Assembly (NCBI GenBank): GCA_052034115.1
Contig: JBPOIZ010000030.1
Location: 45,660 to 109,659 of the forward strand
Source: Lutibacillus sp052034115
GTDB taxonomy: Bacteria; Actinomycetota; Actinomycetes; Actinomycetales; Dermatophilaceae
Length of the DNA: 64,000 nt
Reading direction: 5' to 3'
Made by a program: the position numbers and the translations under genes. The notes below the pieces were generated by a model. The model saw only the letters and a list, made by a program, of their open reading frames with translations, was not told the DNA's origin and made no database searches. Below are positions 16,920 to 26,628 of the stretch, piece by piece; the first letter of the stretch is position 1; every line of letters starts with the position of its first letter.

Positions 16920-18776
16920 ATGACGCAGCGAGTCACGATGCCAGCCCTGGGCGAGTCGGTGACGGAGGGGACCGTCACCCGCTGGCTCAAGCAGGTCGGT
17001 GACACCGTCGCCGTCGACGAGCCGCTCCTGGAGGTCTCCACCGACAAGGTGGACACCGAGATCCCCTCGCCGGTCGCGGGAACGTTGCTCGAAGTCTTCG
17101 CGCCGGAGGACGCGACGGTCCCGGTCGGCGCCGACCTGTGCGTCATCGGGGAGGCCGGAGCCGCTGCGGCGCCGGCATCGGCGGCCGAGCCCGCCCCAGC
17201 ACCCGCGGCGGAACCCGCGCCCGCACCGGCAGCGGAACCCGCGCCCGCACCGGCGGCACCCGCGCCCGCACCGGCGGCTGAACCCGCCCCGGCACCTGCT
17301 CCTGCCGAGTCCAACCCCCCGGCCCCCGCGGCGGCCTCCGGCCCGGCGCTCGTCATGCCGGCCCTGGGCGAGTCGGTCACCGAAGGCACCGTCACCCGCT
17401 GGCTCAAGCAGGTGGGTGACTCCGTCGCCGTCGACGAGCCCCTCCTGGAGGTCTCGACCGACAAGGTGGACACCGAGGTGCCCAGCCCCGTCGCCGGCGT
17501 GCTCTCGGCGATTCTCGTCGCCGAGGACGAGACGGCGGCCGTCGGCACCGCACTTGCCCTGATCGGCGAGGCGGCGGCGCCGGTCCCCGCTGCGGCACCC
17601 GTCGCGCCGTCCGGGCCAGCACCCGTCCCGCCTGCAGACCCCGCTCCGGCTCCCGTGGCGGCCCCGGCCCCCGTCCCACCGCCCACGCCAGCCGCCGTCC
17701 CGACTCCGGCTCCGGTGGCCACCCCGGCCCCCGTCCCGCCGTCCACGCCAGCACCCGTCCCGACTGCAGACCCCGCTCCGGCTCCCGTGGCGGCACAGGC
17801 TCCGGCACAGGCCACCGACGTCGACGCCTCCGCCTATGTCACGCCGTTGGTGCGCAAGCTGGCGACTCAGCATGGGGTCGACCTGGCCACCGTGTCGGGC
17901 ACTGGCGTCGGCGGCCGCATTCGCAAGCAGGACGTCCTCGACGCGGCGCAGGCAGCGCGACTGGCGGCTGAGGCGCAGGTCAGAGCGGCCGCGCCGGCAC
18001 CCACACCCACGCCTGCGGCCGCAGCGGCCCCGGCGGCGGCGGGACCGGCCGGCCCGAGCAAGCGCGGCACGACCGAGCCCATGTCCCGGCTGCGCAAGGT
18101 GATCGCAGCCCGGATGGTCGAGTCGCTGCACGTGTCGGCCCAGCTCACGACGGTCATCGAGGTCGACATGACCCGGATCTCGCGGGCCCGGGCCAAGGCC
18201 AAGACCTCCTTCGAGACCCGCGAAGGCGTCAAGCTCAGCTACCTGCCGTTCATCGCCGTCGCTGTGTGCGAAGCGCTCAAGCTCCACCCCACCGTGAACT
18301 CCAGCATCGATGGCGACACCGTCGTCTATCACGGGGCCGAGCACCTCAGCATCGCCGTCGACACCCCGCGTGGACTGATCGTCCCGGTCGTGCGCAACGC
18401 CGGAGACCTCAACCTCGCCGGGCTCGCGCGGGCGATCGCCGATCTGGCCGATCGCACCCGCAGCAACCGGATCACGCCCGACGAACTAGCCGGAGGCACG
18501 TTCACCATTACCAACACGGGCAGTCGAGGCGCCCTCTTCGACACCCCGATCATCAACCAACCGCAGGTGGCGATTCTCGGCACCGGCACGCTGACGAAGC
18601 GGGCCGTCGTCGTCACCGATGCCGAGGGCGGGGAGACGATCGCTATCCGCGACATGATGTATCTCGCGCTGTCCTATGACCACCGCATCGTCGACGGGGC
18701 GGACGCCGCCCGGTTCTTGGCCACTCTCAAGGAGCGGCTCGAGAACGGGAGCTACGACGACGCCCTCGGCGACTGA
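16920..18776 (+). CDS. sucB: dihydrolipoamide acyltransferase E2 of 2-oxo-acid dehydrogenase, two lipoyl domains
   Basis: A 618-residue E2. Two lipoyl domains carry EVSTDKVDTE with lipoylated Lys43 and Lys182. Each is followed by a long Ala/Pro linker (about residues 80-140 and 220-298) built from repeats such as PAAEPAPAP. An E3-binding domain (about 302-345, TPLVRKLATQHGVDL) follows, then another linker and the catalytic domain ending in SYDHRIVDGADAARF with the active His and Asp. In actinobacteria this E2 (SucB/DlaT) serves both pyruvate and 2-oxoglutarate dehydrogenases. AAGGAGAAG lies just before the ATG. lpdA upstream and lipA/lipB about 6-9 kb downstream supply E3 and lipoate. Confidence 0.95.
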   Translation: MTQRVTMPALGESVTEGTVTRWLKQVGDTVAVDEPLLEVSTDKVDTEIPSPVAGTLLEVFAPEDATVPVGADLCVIGEAGAAAAPASAAEPAPAPAAEPAPAPAAEPAPAPAAPAPAPAAEPAPAPAPAESNPPAPAAASGPALVMPALGESVTEGTVTRWLKQVGDSVAVDEPLLEVSTDKVDTEVPSPVAGVLSAILVAEDETAAVGTALALIGEAAAPVPAAAPVAPSGPAPVPPADPAPAPVAAPAPVPPPTPAAVPTPAPVATPAPVPPSTPAPVPTADPAPAPVAAQAPAQATDVDASAYVTPLVRKLATQHGVDLATVSGTGVGGRIRKQDVLDAAQAARLAAEAQVRAAAPAPTPTPAAAAAPAAAGPAGPSKRGTTEPMSRLRKVIAARMVESLHVSAQLTTVIEVDMTRISRARAKAKTSFETREGVKLSYLPFIAVAVCEALKLHPTVNSSIDGDTVVYHGAEHLSIAVDTPRGLIVPVVRNAGDLNLAGLARAIADLADRTRSNRITPDELAGGTFTITNTGSRGALFDTPIINQPQVAILGTGTLTKRAVVVTDAEGGETIAIRDMMYLALSYDHRIVDGADAARFLATLKERLENGSYDDALGD

Positions 18777-18785
18777 CCGGCAACC

Positions 18786-19673
18786 ATGCGGATCCTCCTC
18801 GCAGGCTCCTCGGGGTTTATCGGCTCGGCGCTGCGCCGGCACATGCAGGACCGCGGCGACGAGGTGCTCCGTCTGGTCCGGCGACCGGCGACGTCCCCGG
18901 ACGAGCGGTCGTGGGACCCCACCTCGGGTCGGCTCGACACCGCCGTCCTTGACGGCATCGACGCGGTGGTCAACCTCGGCGGGGCCGGGGTCGGCGACCA
19001 CCGATGGTCGCCGTCATACAAGGCCGAGCTGGTCGCTTCGCGGCTGGACGGCACGGCCACCCTGGCCGGTGCGTTGGCCGCCCACCGAGAACCCGTGCGT
19101 TGGGTCAACGGATCCGCCGTGGGCTACTACGGCAACGACAACGGCGACACCCTCCTGACCGAGGAGGCACCGGCCGGCGGCGGCTTCCTGGCCGATCTCG
19201 TCCAGCGCTGGGAGGGTGCCACGGCCCCCGCGGTCGCGGCGGGCGTCCCCGTGGCATGGGCTCGCACCGGTCTGGTCATGGCGGCCGACGGAGGGGCCTT
19301 CCAGCGGATAGGGCTGCTCGGACGGCTCGGCCTCGGCGGGCCGCTGGGCACTGGACGGCAGTTCTGGCCGTGGATCACGCTGACCGACGAGGTCCGCGCT
19401 TTGGCCTTCCTCGTGGACCACGTCGACCTCACCGGTCCGGTCAACCTCACCGGACCCGAGCCCGCCCCGCAGCGTGAGGTCGCCGCCGCCATCGGGCGCC
19501 GGTTCGGCCGGCCCGCGGTCCTGCCCGCACCCGCATTCGCTCTGCGCGCCGCGCTCGGCGAGTTCGCCGAGGACATCCTCGGAAGCCAGCGGGCGGTGCC
19601 GCGACGCCTGCTCGACGCCGGTTTCGACTTCCAGCACCCGACGTTGGCCGCGGCCGTCGACACCCTCAGCTGA
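18786..19673 (+). CDS. TIGR01777 family NAD-dependent epimerase-like protein
   Basis: A 295-residue extended short-chain dehydrogenase of the YfcH/TIGR01777 family. It has the N-terminal Rossmann motif AGSSGFIGSALRRHM, VNLGGAGVGDHRW, SAVGYYGN containing the YxxxN-like active region, RTGLVM, and a C-terminal DUF1731-like domain (from about residue 250: FGEFAEDILGSQ-type sequence). The substrate is unknown in the family. It starts 9 nt after the sucB stop and is probably co-transcribed. Its end overlaps the convergent gene at 19666 by 8 nt. Confidence 0.88.
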   Translation: MRILLAGSSGFIGSALRRHMQDRGDEVLRLVRRPATSPDERSWDPTSGRLDTAVLDGIDAVVNLGGAGVGDHRWSPSYKAELVASRLDGTATLAGALAAHREPVRWVNGSAVGYYGNDNGDTLLTEEAPAGGGFLADLVQRWEGATAPAVAAGVPVAWARTGLVMAADGGAFQRIGLLGRLGLGGPLGTGRQFWPWITLTDEVRALAFLVDHVDLTGPVNLTGPEPAPQREVAAAIGRRFGRPAVLPAPAFALRAALGEFAEDILGSQRAVPRRLLDAGFDFQHPTLAAAVDTLS

Positions 19674-20802
19674 GCCGGCTCGCCGCCGCCTCCTCGGATA
19701 CGCCGGCGAGCCGCCAGCGACCAGCCACGAGCCGCAGTTCATAGACCAGCGCTCGGCCAGGGGCCGAGGGGCGAGTGACCTGTCGGTCCGTGGCGTCGAT
19801 AACCAGGTATGCCGACCGATCCACGACGGCGGCCACCCAGACGACCGCCCCCGAGCGACGGGTGATCCGGGCCGAGCGGACGACGAACGCCAGCCGGTCG
19901 TAGCGCTCCCGCGCCCCGGCGAGTTGCCCCACCAGCGCCCGATCGGCGGCGAACTGCGCCGAGTCGGGAGCCAGCGCCTCCACCAGCGCATCGAGCCGCC
20001 CACTCATGAGGGCCTCGGACCGGACCGCCAGGGCTGCCTGCAAGGTGGCATCAGGATCGCCGATCACCGGGTCGGTCAGCGCCGCCGGGAGCCCGGAGCG
20101 GGTGTGGCTCGGCGTCGAGGTGACCGGTACGAGGCGCGGGTGACTCGCCACCGTCGCGGTGACTCCCGCGCCTGCGGTGCCCTCGCTGCCGGGCCCGGCA
20201 TACCAGCCGGCCCGAACCGTCCCGAGGGCGCCGGCCACCACCAGCGCCAGGCCGGCCGAGCCGGCCACCACCCGAAGCGGCTGGGACCGTGGCAGGACGC
20301 GGACCCTATGCGGCGACCCCAAGGCGGTCTCCGGGGCAGCCGGTTGACGATGCCGGCCGACGCGGTGCGCACCGATCGCGGCGTCGACCGTGCCGCGCTG
20401 ACACAGGGCAAGTTCGCTGCCCAGCCGCGCCGGGCTCCAGGCGGCGGGGTCGAGGAGGACATCGGCGAGCAACCCGCCGAAGTCGACCCCCGCGACCTCG
20501 ACCATCCGCTGCCGCCGCCGCGGGGTGTCCCGTTCGACCGGCCCGGCCAAAGCCAGCCAAGCGATGTCGACCAGGGCGAGCACGGCAGTGGCTGGACTGC
20601 CCCGGCCGCCGGCGGTGAGCCCCACTCGGCCTCCCCCGACCAGGACCTCCCAGGGCCGGGCCAGACGAGGGTGGTGGGGGTCCACGTCGACGAGCCGGCA
20701 CAACTCGACAAGCAAGGAATGGACCTGGTCGCGGGCCAGCACGCGCCCACCGAACACCACGTCGTGCAGGGTCGGCGGTCCGGGCTCAACGGGTGCCGTC
20801 AT
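19666..20802 (-). CDS. uncharacterised single-pass membrane protein with possible degenerate kinase-like N-domain
   Basis: A 378-residue protein. Residues 1-145 resemble the C-lobe order of a Ser/Thr kinase in degraded form (HPRLARPWEVLVGGGRVGLT, then VLALVDIAWLALAGPVER), with no catalytic residues I can identify. A strong membrane segment follows at about 181-201 (VVAGSAGLALVVAGALGTV). The C-terminal 130 residues look like an extracytoplasmic NTF2/Mce-associated-type domain ending LVAGRWRLAGVSE. The kinase resemblance is only my impression. CACAGT lies 7 nt before the ATG. It is divergent from the S51 peptidase gene. Confidence 0.6.
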   Translation of the reverse strand: MTAPVEPGPPTLHDVVFGGRVLARDQVHSLLVELCRLVDVDPHHPRLARPWEVLVGGGRVGLTAGGRGSPATAVLALVDIAWLALAGPVERDTPRRRQRMVEVAGVDFGGLLADVLLDPAAWSPARLGSELALCQRGTVDAAIGAHRVGRHRQPAAPETALGSPHRVRVLPRSQPLRVVAGSAGLALVVAGALGTVRAGWYAGPGSEGTAGAGVTATVASHPRLVPVTSTPSHTRSGLPAALTDPVIGDPDATLQAALAVRSEALMSGRLDALVEALAPDSAQFAADRALVGQLAGARERYDRLAFVVRSARITRRSGAVVWVAAVVDRSAYLVIDATDRQVTRPSAPGRALVYELRLVAGRWRLAGVSEEAAASRLS

Positions 20803-20888
20803 ACCGGCCACTGTGTCCCCGGACGGAACCGGCACACCATCGCCGTCCACAGGTTCGTCACGTTGTCCACAGGCATAGGGTGGCGACC

Positions 20889-21608
20889 ATGCCGGAACCG
20901 ACGATCCTGGCCACCTCGGGTGGCTACCGGCGCCACGAGCGCCTCCCCTTCGCCTTCGGGGCCCTGGTGCAGCACGCCGTCGACCTCTCGGGCGCGCACG
21001 GCCGCCGACCACGCATCACCCACGTCGGCACGGCCATGGGCGATGATCGACGCGATCACGCGGACACCCACGAGGCGGCGCGCCTGGCCGGCTTCGACCT
21101 GAGCATCCTCAGCCTGTTCCCGATGCCCACGGTGCCGGATCTGGCCGAGCACGTGCTGTCCCAGGACGTCGTGTGGGTCGGGGGCGGCTCGGTGGCCAAT
21201 CTGCTGGCGGTATGGCGCGTCCACGGGCTCGACGAGGTGTTGCGAACCGCCTGGGAGCGCGGGGTGGTGCTGGCCGGTGTGTCGGCGGGGTCGATCTGTT
21301 GGTTCGAGGGTGGCACGACGGACTCGTTCGGCCCGACCCTGCGCCCGGTGACGAACGGGCTGGGGCTGTTGCCATTCGGCAACGGCGTCCACTATGACAG
21401 CGAGGCCCAGCGGCGACCACTGGTCCACGACCTCGTCGCCGCCGGGACACTGCCGATGACGTACTGCACCGACGATGGGGTCGGGCTGCACTTCCGCGGC
21501 ACCACGCTGGTCGAGGCCGTGACCGAGGTCGCCGGCAAGGGCGCGTATGTCGTCCGGTCTGAGTCAGGCCGGGCGGTGGAGGAACGGATCGAACCGCGCA
21601 CGCTCTAG
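20889..21608 (+). CDS. peptidase E-like S51 family protein
   Basis: A 239-residue Ser-dependent hydrolase of the S51 family (dipeptidase E/cyanophycinase fold). The nucleophile sits in AGVSAGSICW (residue about 138), preceded by VWVGGGSVANLLAVW, and the conserved GLGLLPFGNGVHYDSE follows. Dipeptidase E cleaves Asp-Xaa dipeptides; the exact substrate here is unknown. ATG at 20889 is chosen because TAGGGT at 20876-20881 lies 7 nt upstream, a leaderless pattern. A more distant S51-like protein is encoded at 47246-48166. Confidence 0.88.
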   Translation: MPEPTILATSGGYRRHERLPFAFGALVQHAVDLSGAHGRRPRITHVGTAMGDDRRDHADTHEAARLAGFDLSILSLFPMPTVPDLAEHVLSQDVVWVGGGSVANLLAVWRVHGLDEVLRTAWERGVVLAGVSAGSICWFEGGTTDSFGPTLRPVTNGLGLLPFGNGVHYDSEAQRRPLVHDLVAAGTLPMTYCTDDGVGLHFRGTTLVEAVTEVAGKGAYVVRSESGRAVEERIEPRTL

Positions 21609-22642
21609 CGACCCGGCGTGAGCACCTCGACTGCGGAGCCCTGGTGGGCACTGCTGCGGGCCGCATCGATGATCGCCAGCACGTGGACGGCGTCCATGGG
21701 GTCGACGGGCATGGCCATCTGCGGGTCCGCAGTGGCCAGCGCCCGGGCCACCTGCCGGTAGAGGTCGGCCGGGTCGGCCGCGCGCGCCGGCACCGGTTCG
21801 CGCGACGCCGGCCCCCGCAGCAGCCACCCGTGGTGCCCCGGGAGCGATTCCACGCCGGCCAAGGCGCTGTCCTCGTCGCCGGCCGACGCGAGCAGATAGG
21901 CGCCGGAGCGGCCGAGCAGCCGGACCCGGGGCCCGGGTGCAGCGCACACCGAGGTCGCCCCGACATGGGTGCGCTGCCCCCCGACGTGGTGCAGGACGAC
22001 GAACGCGTCGTCCTCAGCAGTCGTCGTGTGCGCGGCGAGGTCGGCATACACGCGGTGCACCGGACCGAAGAGGAGGACTGCCTGGTCGAGCAGGTGAGTG
22101 AACAGGTCGAGGAGCAGCCCACCTCCTTCGGGCCAGGGGGCGCGCTCCCGCCACCTCTCCTTGGGCTCGGGCCGCCAGCGCTCCCACCGCAGTTCGAGGC
22201 GAATCGGCTCGCCGACGGCACCACCGGCGACCAGCTCGCGCAGGGTGGCGAACTCGGGGTCGTATCGGCGGTTCTGGAAGACGGTCAGCGGCACCTTGGC
22301 GTTGGCCGCCTCGGTCACGACCCGGTATGCCGTGGCCGCGTCGCAGGCCAGCGGCTTGTCGACGACGACCGGACGGCCGGCAGCCACGCAGGCCGCGACC
22401 TGAGCCGCGTGGACGCCGCTCGGGCTGGCCAACACCACCAGGTCGAGGTCGTCTCGTGACACGACGTCCGCGATGCCGTCGACGATCTGGGCATGGAGTT
22501 CGCCGGCTGCCTGGGCGCGCCGTGCCGGATCGCGGGTGGCCACCACGGCGACCTCGATCCCCGCGGCCGCCAGGAGCGGCGCATGCAAACCCCGCCCAGC
22601 CGAGCCGTAGCCCACCAGGCCGGCGCGCAGCTGCTCAGCCAC
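21605..22642 (-). CDS. Gfo/Idh/MocA family oxidoreductase
   Basis: A 345-residue NAD(P)-dependent oxidoreductase. The N-terminal Rossmann fold begins LRAGLVGYGSAGRGLHAPLL; the catalytic Lys motif is VVVDKPLACDAATAY near residue 95, and FQNRRYDPEF follows. The C-terminal alpha/beta domain contains LFTHLLDQAVLLFG. The substrate is probably a sugar or polyol, not determinable here. The GTG start lies 8 nt inside the 3' end of the MMPL transporter gene, indicating co-transcription. Its end overlaps the end of the convergent S51 gene by 4 nt. Confidence 0.9.
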   Translation of the reverse strand: MAEQLRAGLVGYGSAGRGLHAPLLAAAGIEVAVVATRDPARRAQAAGELHAQIVDGIADVVSRDDLDLVVLASPSGVHAAQVAACVAAGRPVVVDKPLACDAATAYRVVTEAANAKVPLTVFQNRRYDPEFATLRELVAGGAVGEPIRLELRWERWRPEPKERWRERAPWPEGGGLLLDLFTHLLDQAVLLFGPVHRVYADLAAHTTTAEDDAFVVLHHVGGQRTHVGATSVCAAPGPRVRLLGRSGAYLLASAGDEDSALAGVESLPGHHGWLLRGPASREPVPARAADPADLYRQVARALATADPQMAMPVDPMDAVHVLAIIDAARSSAHQGSAVEVLTPGR

Positions 22643-24917
22643 GGGCGCCCTCGGCCGACGGCTCCCGCGACGGATCGACGGTGGCGGGGTCACCGGCCGG
22701 CGCAGCGTCAACGGAGCGGGACGGCCACCAGATGCGCGAGCCGATGTCGTAGGCGAACGCGGGGACGAGCAGTGATCTGACCACCAAGGTGTCGAGCAGC
22801 ACGCCGAAAGCGACCAGGAAGGCGATCTGGGCAAGGAAGAGGATCGGGAGCACGGCAAGGGCCGAGAAGGTCGAGGCGAGGACGACACCGGCGCTGGTGA
22901 TGACGCCACCGGTGACCGCGAGACCCACCAGCGTCCCGGGCCGGGTGCCGCGGCGTTTCGACTCCTCCCGGACCCGAGTCATGAGGAAGATCGAATAGTC
23001 GATCCCCAGCGCCACGAGGAAGACGAAAGCGTACAGCGGCGTCGCCGGATCCGAGCCGGGGAACCGGAACACGTGCGTGAAGACGATGGCGGCCGCCCCG
23101 ATGGTGGCGCCGAAGGAGACCAGATTCGCGATGACCAGGACCAGCGGCGCCACCAGCGAGCGCAGCAGCAGGGCCAGGACGACGAAGATGACCGCCAGGA
23201 TCGCCGGGATGATGACGCGGAGGTCGCGCTGACTCGACTGGCGGACGTCGACGTTCGTCGCCGTCGATCCCCCGACGAGGACCCGCCCGCTGACCTTGTC
23301 CAGGTCGGTGCGGAGGCGTTCGACGACGTCCTCGGCCTCGGCGCTGTCGGCGGCCGAGGTCAAGGTGGCCTGGACCAGGACCTGCCCGCCGACGACGAGC
23401 GGAGGTTGCCCCGGCACCGAGCCGATGGTCGCGTCGGCGACCCCCGGGTCCTGCTTCACCAGGGCCAGGACGTCACGGGCCTTCCCCTCGGGGCTGACGA
23501 TGACCACTGGCGATCCGGCGCCAGCGGCAAAGTGCTTGGCCAGGACCTCCTGGCCGGTCACCGATTCGACCTCGGTGAGGAACAGGTCTGAGGTCGACAC
23601 ACCTTGCGCCCGGAAGGTCGGCACGAAAGCGGCGAACCCGAGCAAGGCCAGCATGGTGAGCACCCAGACTCGTCGGGGGTGTGCGCCCACCAGGTGCGCC
23701 ACCTTGGCCCAAAGCCCCTGCCGTCCGGTGACATCGGTGTCGTGCATGTGGTCGACCTGGGGCACCCGGGGCCAGAAGATCCGCCTGCCGACCGCGACGA
23801 GCACAGCCGGCAGGAAGGTCAGCGATGCGATGAGGGCGCCGAGAATGCCCAGCACTCCGACCGGACCGAGGCCTCGGGTGTTGCCGAGCTCGGACAACAG
23901 CAGACACAACAACCCGAGGATGACCGTCGCGGCGCTGGCGATGATCGGCTCGGCGGTCGCCCGCCAGGCCCGGTTCATCGCCACCCAGGTCCGCGTCTCG
24001 CTGTGCAGCTCCTCGCGGTAGCGCGCCACGAGCAGCAGCGCATAGTCGGTGGCCGCACCGACCACCAGGATCGACAGGATGCCCTGACTCTGGCCACTCA
24101 GCTCGATGACCCCGTTCTTGGCGAGCGGGAAAACGACGAGCGCGGCCAGGGCCAAACCCACCGACGCGGAGGCCAGCACGACGAACGGCAGGAACGGACT
24201 GCGATAGACCACGAGGAGAATGACGAAGACCACCCCGAGGGCCACCGCCAGGAGGATGCCGTCGATCCCGCCGAACGCGGTGACGAAGTCGGCGAAGAAG
24301 CCGCCCGCTCCGGTCACATAGGTCACCAAGCCGGTCGCGCTGAGGGTGGTCGCCGCGTGGGATCGCATCGCGTCCGCGGCGAGGAACAGCACGGTCTCGC
24401 CGCCGATGGTGTCTTCGAGCACGTCGGCTTTGATCGTCACGGGGATCAGCGCGGCCTTGCCGTCCGGGCTGGGCACCGCGCCGATCGGCCCTGGCACGAG
24501 GACGTCGCCGAGGGTGCGGTCGGCACCCTTCGCCAACGGCACGTCGGGCAACGCGGCAACGTATGCCGCCAGCGCCGCGCTGTCCTCGGCAGTGAGCCCG
24601 GCGGCCCGCTCGACGACGACGAGATAGGGCAGTCCCTCCGGTCCAGTGCTGAACTTCTTCGACAGGTCGTTGACTGTGGTCGACTCGGCGGATCGGGGCA
24701 GGAAGTTGGCGTTGTTGTTCTCCTGCACCTCGGACAGCCGGCCGATGAGCGGACCGCCCACCCCGGCCAGACCCAGTGACACGAGCACGATCGCGACGGC
24801 GGCCAGCCGGATCCGGCGGGCCCGCCCACGCGCTGCGGATCGGTGCCTGCCTGGACCGCCTTCGGGGCTCGCGGCGGCGGTCGGACGATCGGGGGCGTCG
24901 GTGTCCACGATGGGCAT
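22635..24917 (-). CDS. MMPL family RND-type transporter
   Basis: A 760-residue membrane transporter of the MMPL family. It has one N-terminal membrane segment (about residue 38-58), a large extracytoplasmic domain (FLPRSAESTTVNDLSKKF onward), five segments, then a repeat of the same plan in the second half with GIDYSIFLMTRVREE near residue 650. Family members export lipids or drugs using the proton gradient. ATG at 24917 is preferred because an earlier ATG at 24947 sits on the putative -10 hexamer of lipB. It forms an operon with the downstream oxidoreductase and is divergent from lipB. Confidence 0.9.
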   Translation of the reverse strand: MPIVDTDAPDRPTAAASPEGGPGRHRSAARGRARRIRLAAVAIVLVSLGLAGVGGPLIGRLSEVQENNNANFLPRSAESTTVNDLSKKFSTGPEGLPYLVVVERAAGLTAEDSAALAAYVAALPDVPLAKGADRTLGDVLVPGPIGAVPSPDGKAALIPVTIKADVLEDTIGGETVLFLAADAMRSHAATTLSATGLVTYVTGAGGFFADFVTAFGGIDGILLAVALGVVFVILLVVYRSPFLPFVVLASASVGLALAALVVFPLAKNGVIELSGQSQGILSILVVGAATDYALLLVARYREELHSETRTWVAMNRAWRATAEPIIASAATVILGLLCLLLSELGNTRGLGPVGVLGILGALIASLTFLPAVLVAVGRRIFWPRVPQVDHMHDTDVTGRQGLWAKVAHLVGAHPRRVWVLTMLALLGFAAFVPTFRAQGVSTSDLFLTEVESVTGQEVLAKHFAAGAGSPVVIVSPEGKARDVLALVKQDPGVADATIGSVPGQPPLVVGGQVLVQATLTSAADSAEAEDVVERLRTDLDKVSGRVLVGGSTATNVDVRQSSQRDLRVIIPAILAVIFVVLALLLRSLVAPLVLVIANLVSFGATIGAAAIVFTHVFRFPGSDPATPLYAFVFLVALGIDYSIFLMTRVREESKRRGTRPGTLVGLAVTGGVITSAGVVLASTFSALAVLPILFLAQIAFLVAFGVLLDTLVVRSLLVPAFAYDIGSRIWWPSRSVDAAPAGDPATVDPSREPSAEGARG

Positions 24918-24959
24918 GGTACGGGCCGGGACAGACCGACCTCGCATAGGCTCGGCCTC

Positions 24960-25649
24960 ATGGGTGGACTACGGATCATCGACGTGGGCTACTCCCCCGA
25001 CCCGGTGGACTACCGGCTTGCCTGGGATCTCCAGCGCCGGGTCCACGAGGACGTGGTCTCGGGCGCCGCGCCGGACACCGTGCTGCTGCTGGAGCACGCG
25101 GCCGTCTACACCGCCGGCAAGCGCACCGAACCCTTCGAGCGGCCCCTCGACGGCACTCCGGTCGTCGACGTGGACCGTGGCGGCAAGATCACCTGGCACG
25201 GTCCTGGCCAGTTGGTGGGCTACCCGATCTGTCGGCTCCCGGCCCCGATCGACGCCGTTGCACATGTGCGTCGGCTCGAGGAGGTCATGATCCGCACCTG
25301 CGCCGACCTGGGCGTCGGCGTCGACCGGGTCGCCGGCCGGAGCGGGGTCTGGGTGCGGGCCGACGAGCGTGGCCCGGACCGTAAACTCGGCGCGATCGGC
25401 GTGCGGATCAGCACGATGGTGACGATGCACGGTTTCGCCCTCAACGCCGACTGCGATCTGGGATGGGCGACGACGATCATCCCGTGCGGGATCGCTGATG
25501 CCGGGGTCAGCACACTCAGCCGCGAACTCGGCCGACCCGTCACCGTGACGCAGGTGCGCCACGCGATCGAACGACACCTGTATGACGTCCTGGGCCCGGT
25601 CGGGACGATGGCGCGTGTCGACCCGGTCGTGGCATCCCCCGCGACATAG
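24960..25649 (+). CDS. lipB: octanoyl-[ACP]-protein N-octanoyltransferase
   Basis: A 229-residue octanoyltransferase that moves octanoate from acyl carrier protein to the lipoyl domains of enzymes such as SucB. Conserved motifs are GGKITWHGPGQLVGYPI, RSGVWV, KLGAIGVRIS with the catalytic Lys, HGFALNAD, and IIPCGIADAGVSTLS with the catalytic Cys near residue 179. TAGGCT at 24947-24952 lies 7 nt before the ATG with no ribosome binding site, suggesting a leaderless transcript. lipA, the next enzyme, lies 2 kb downstream beyond an ABC transporter pair. Confidence 0.95.
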   Translation: MGGLRIIDVGYSPDPVDYRLAWDLQRRVHEDVVSGAAPDTVLLLEHAAVYTAGKRTEPFERPLDGTPVVDVDRGGKITWHGPGQLVGYPICRLPAPIDAVAHVRRLEEVMIRTCADLGVGVDRVAGRSGVWVRADERGPDRKLGAIGVRISTMVTMHGFALNADCDLGWATTIIPCGIADAGVSTLSRELGRPVTVTQVRHAIERHLYDVLGPVGTMARVDPVVASPAT

Positions 25650-25680
25650 GGTCAGGTCACCGACGGAGAAGGGGGTTTCC

Positions 25681-26628
25681 GTGACCGGCTCCACCGCCAT
25701 CACGACGACCGGGCTGAGGAAGACCTATCGAAGCATCCGGGGCACCCAGGTGGCCGTCGCCGGCCTCGACCTGGAGGTGCCGACCGGCGGCGTGCACGGG
25801 TTCCTCGGCCCGAACGGATCCGGCAAGACCACCTCGATCCGGATGCTGCTGGGCCTGATCCGAGCCGACGCGGGCCGGATGGAGATCTTCGGCCGGTCGG
25901 TGCCCCACGATCTGCCTGCGGTCATCGATCGGGTCGGAGCCATCGTCGAGTCGCCGCGGTTCTTCCCCGCCTTCTCGGGACGGCGCAACCTCGAGCTCCT
26001 GGCTGCCGGTATCGGCGCGCCTCGCGCTCGTGTGGACGCCGTCCTCGACCTGACCCAACTGCGGGATCGGGCCAAGGACCGGTATGCCGCCTACTCGCTG
26101 GGCATGAAGCAGCGGCTGGCGGTGGCGTCCACCTTGCTCAAGGACCCCGAGCTGCTCATCTTCGACGAGCCGACCAATGGCCTGGACCCGGCCGGCATCC
26201 GGGAGATCCGCGACACCATGCGGCGCCTGGCTGACGAGGGACGCACCGTCCTGGTCAGCAGCCACATCTTGGCCGAGGTCGAGCAGGTCGCCGACACGGT
26301 GTCGATCATCGGCCAGGGCCGGTTGCTGGCGGCGGGCCGGGTGGACGAGATCTTGGGCTCGGCCGGAGCCGCCGGAGCATCGGTTCGCGTCCGCGTGGCC
26401 GACCAACCCCGAGCGGCGCAGATCCTGCGCTCGTTCGGCTGGGAGGTCGCCGAGGACAGTGACCGCCTCACCGTGACCGGCTGCCAGGATCCCGCCGCGG
26501 TGACCAGGGAGCTCGCTCTGCACGGCCTCTACGTCAGCGAGCTCGCCGTGGCCCGCCCCGGTCTGGAAGACGTCTTCCTCGCCCTGACCAGTGATCAGGG
26601 CCTCGGCACCTCCGGGGGTGCCCGATGA
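25681..26628 (+). CDS. ABC transporter ATP-binding protein
   Basis: A 315-residue ABC ATPase of the drug/antibiotic exporter type. Walker A is GPNGSGKTTS (residues about 43-52), the signature region is YSLGMKQRLAVA (a variant of LSGGQ seen in bacitracin/lantibiotic-type exporters), Walker B is LLIFDEPTNGLDP, and the H-loop is SSHILAEVE. GTG at 25681 has GAGAAGGGGG just upstream. The permease gene overlaps by 4 nt. Cargo is unknown. Confidence 0.92.
   Translation: MTGSTAITTTGLRKTYRSIRGTQVAVAGLDLEVPTGGVHGFLGPNGSGKTTSIRMLLGLIRADAGRMEIFGRSVPHDLPAVIDRVGAIVESPRFFPAFSGRRNLELLAAGIGAPRARVDAVLDLTQLRDRAKDRYAAYSLGMKQRLAVASTLLKDPELLIFDEPTNGLDPAGIREIRDTMRRLADEGRTVLVSSHILAEVEQVADTVSIIGQGRLLAAGRVDEILGSAGAAGASVRVRVADQPRAAQILRSFGWEVAEDSDRLTVTGCQDPAAVTRELALHGLYVSELAVARPGLEDVFLALTSDQGLGTSGGAR

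Noticed and set aside
24918..24947. Earlier ATG (24947) for the MMPL transporter
   Set aside because: It would sit on the probable -10 hexamer of lipB (24947-24952) and leave 12 nt between divergent starts; ATG at 24917 is simpler, though GAGG upstream keeps the earlier start possible.
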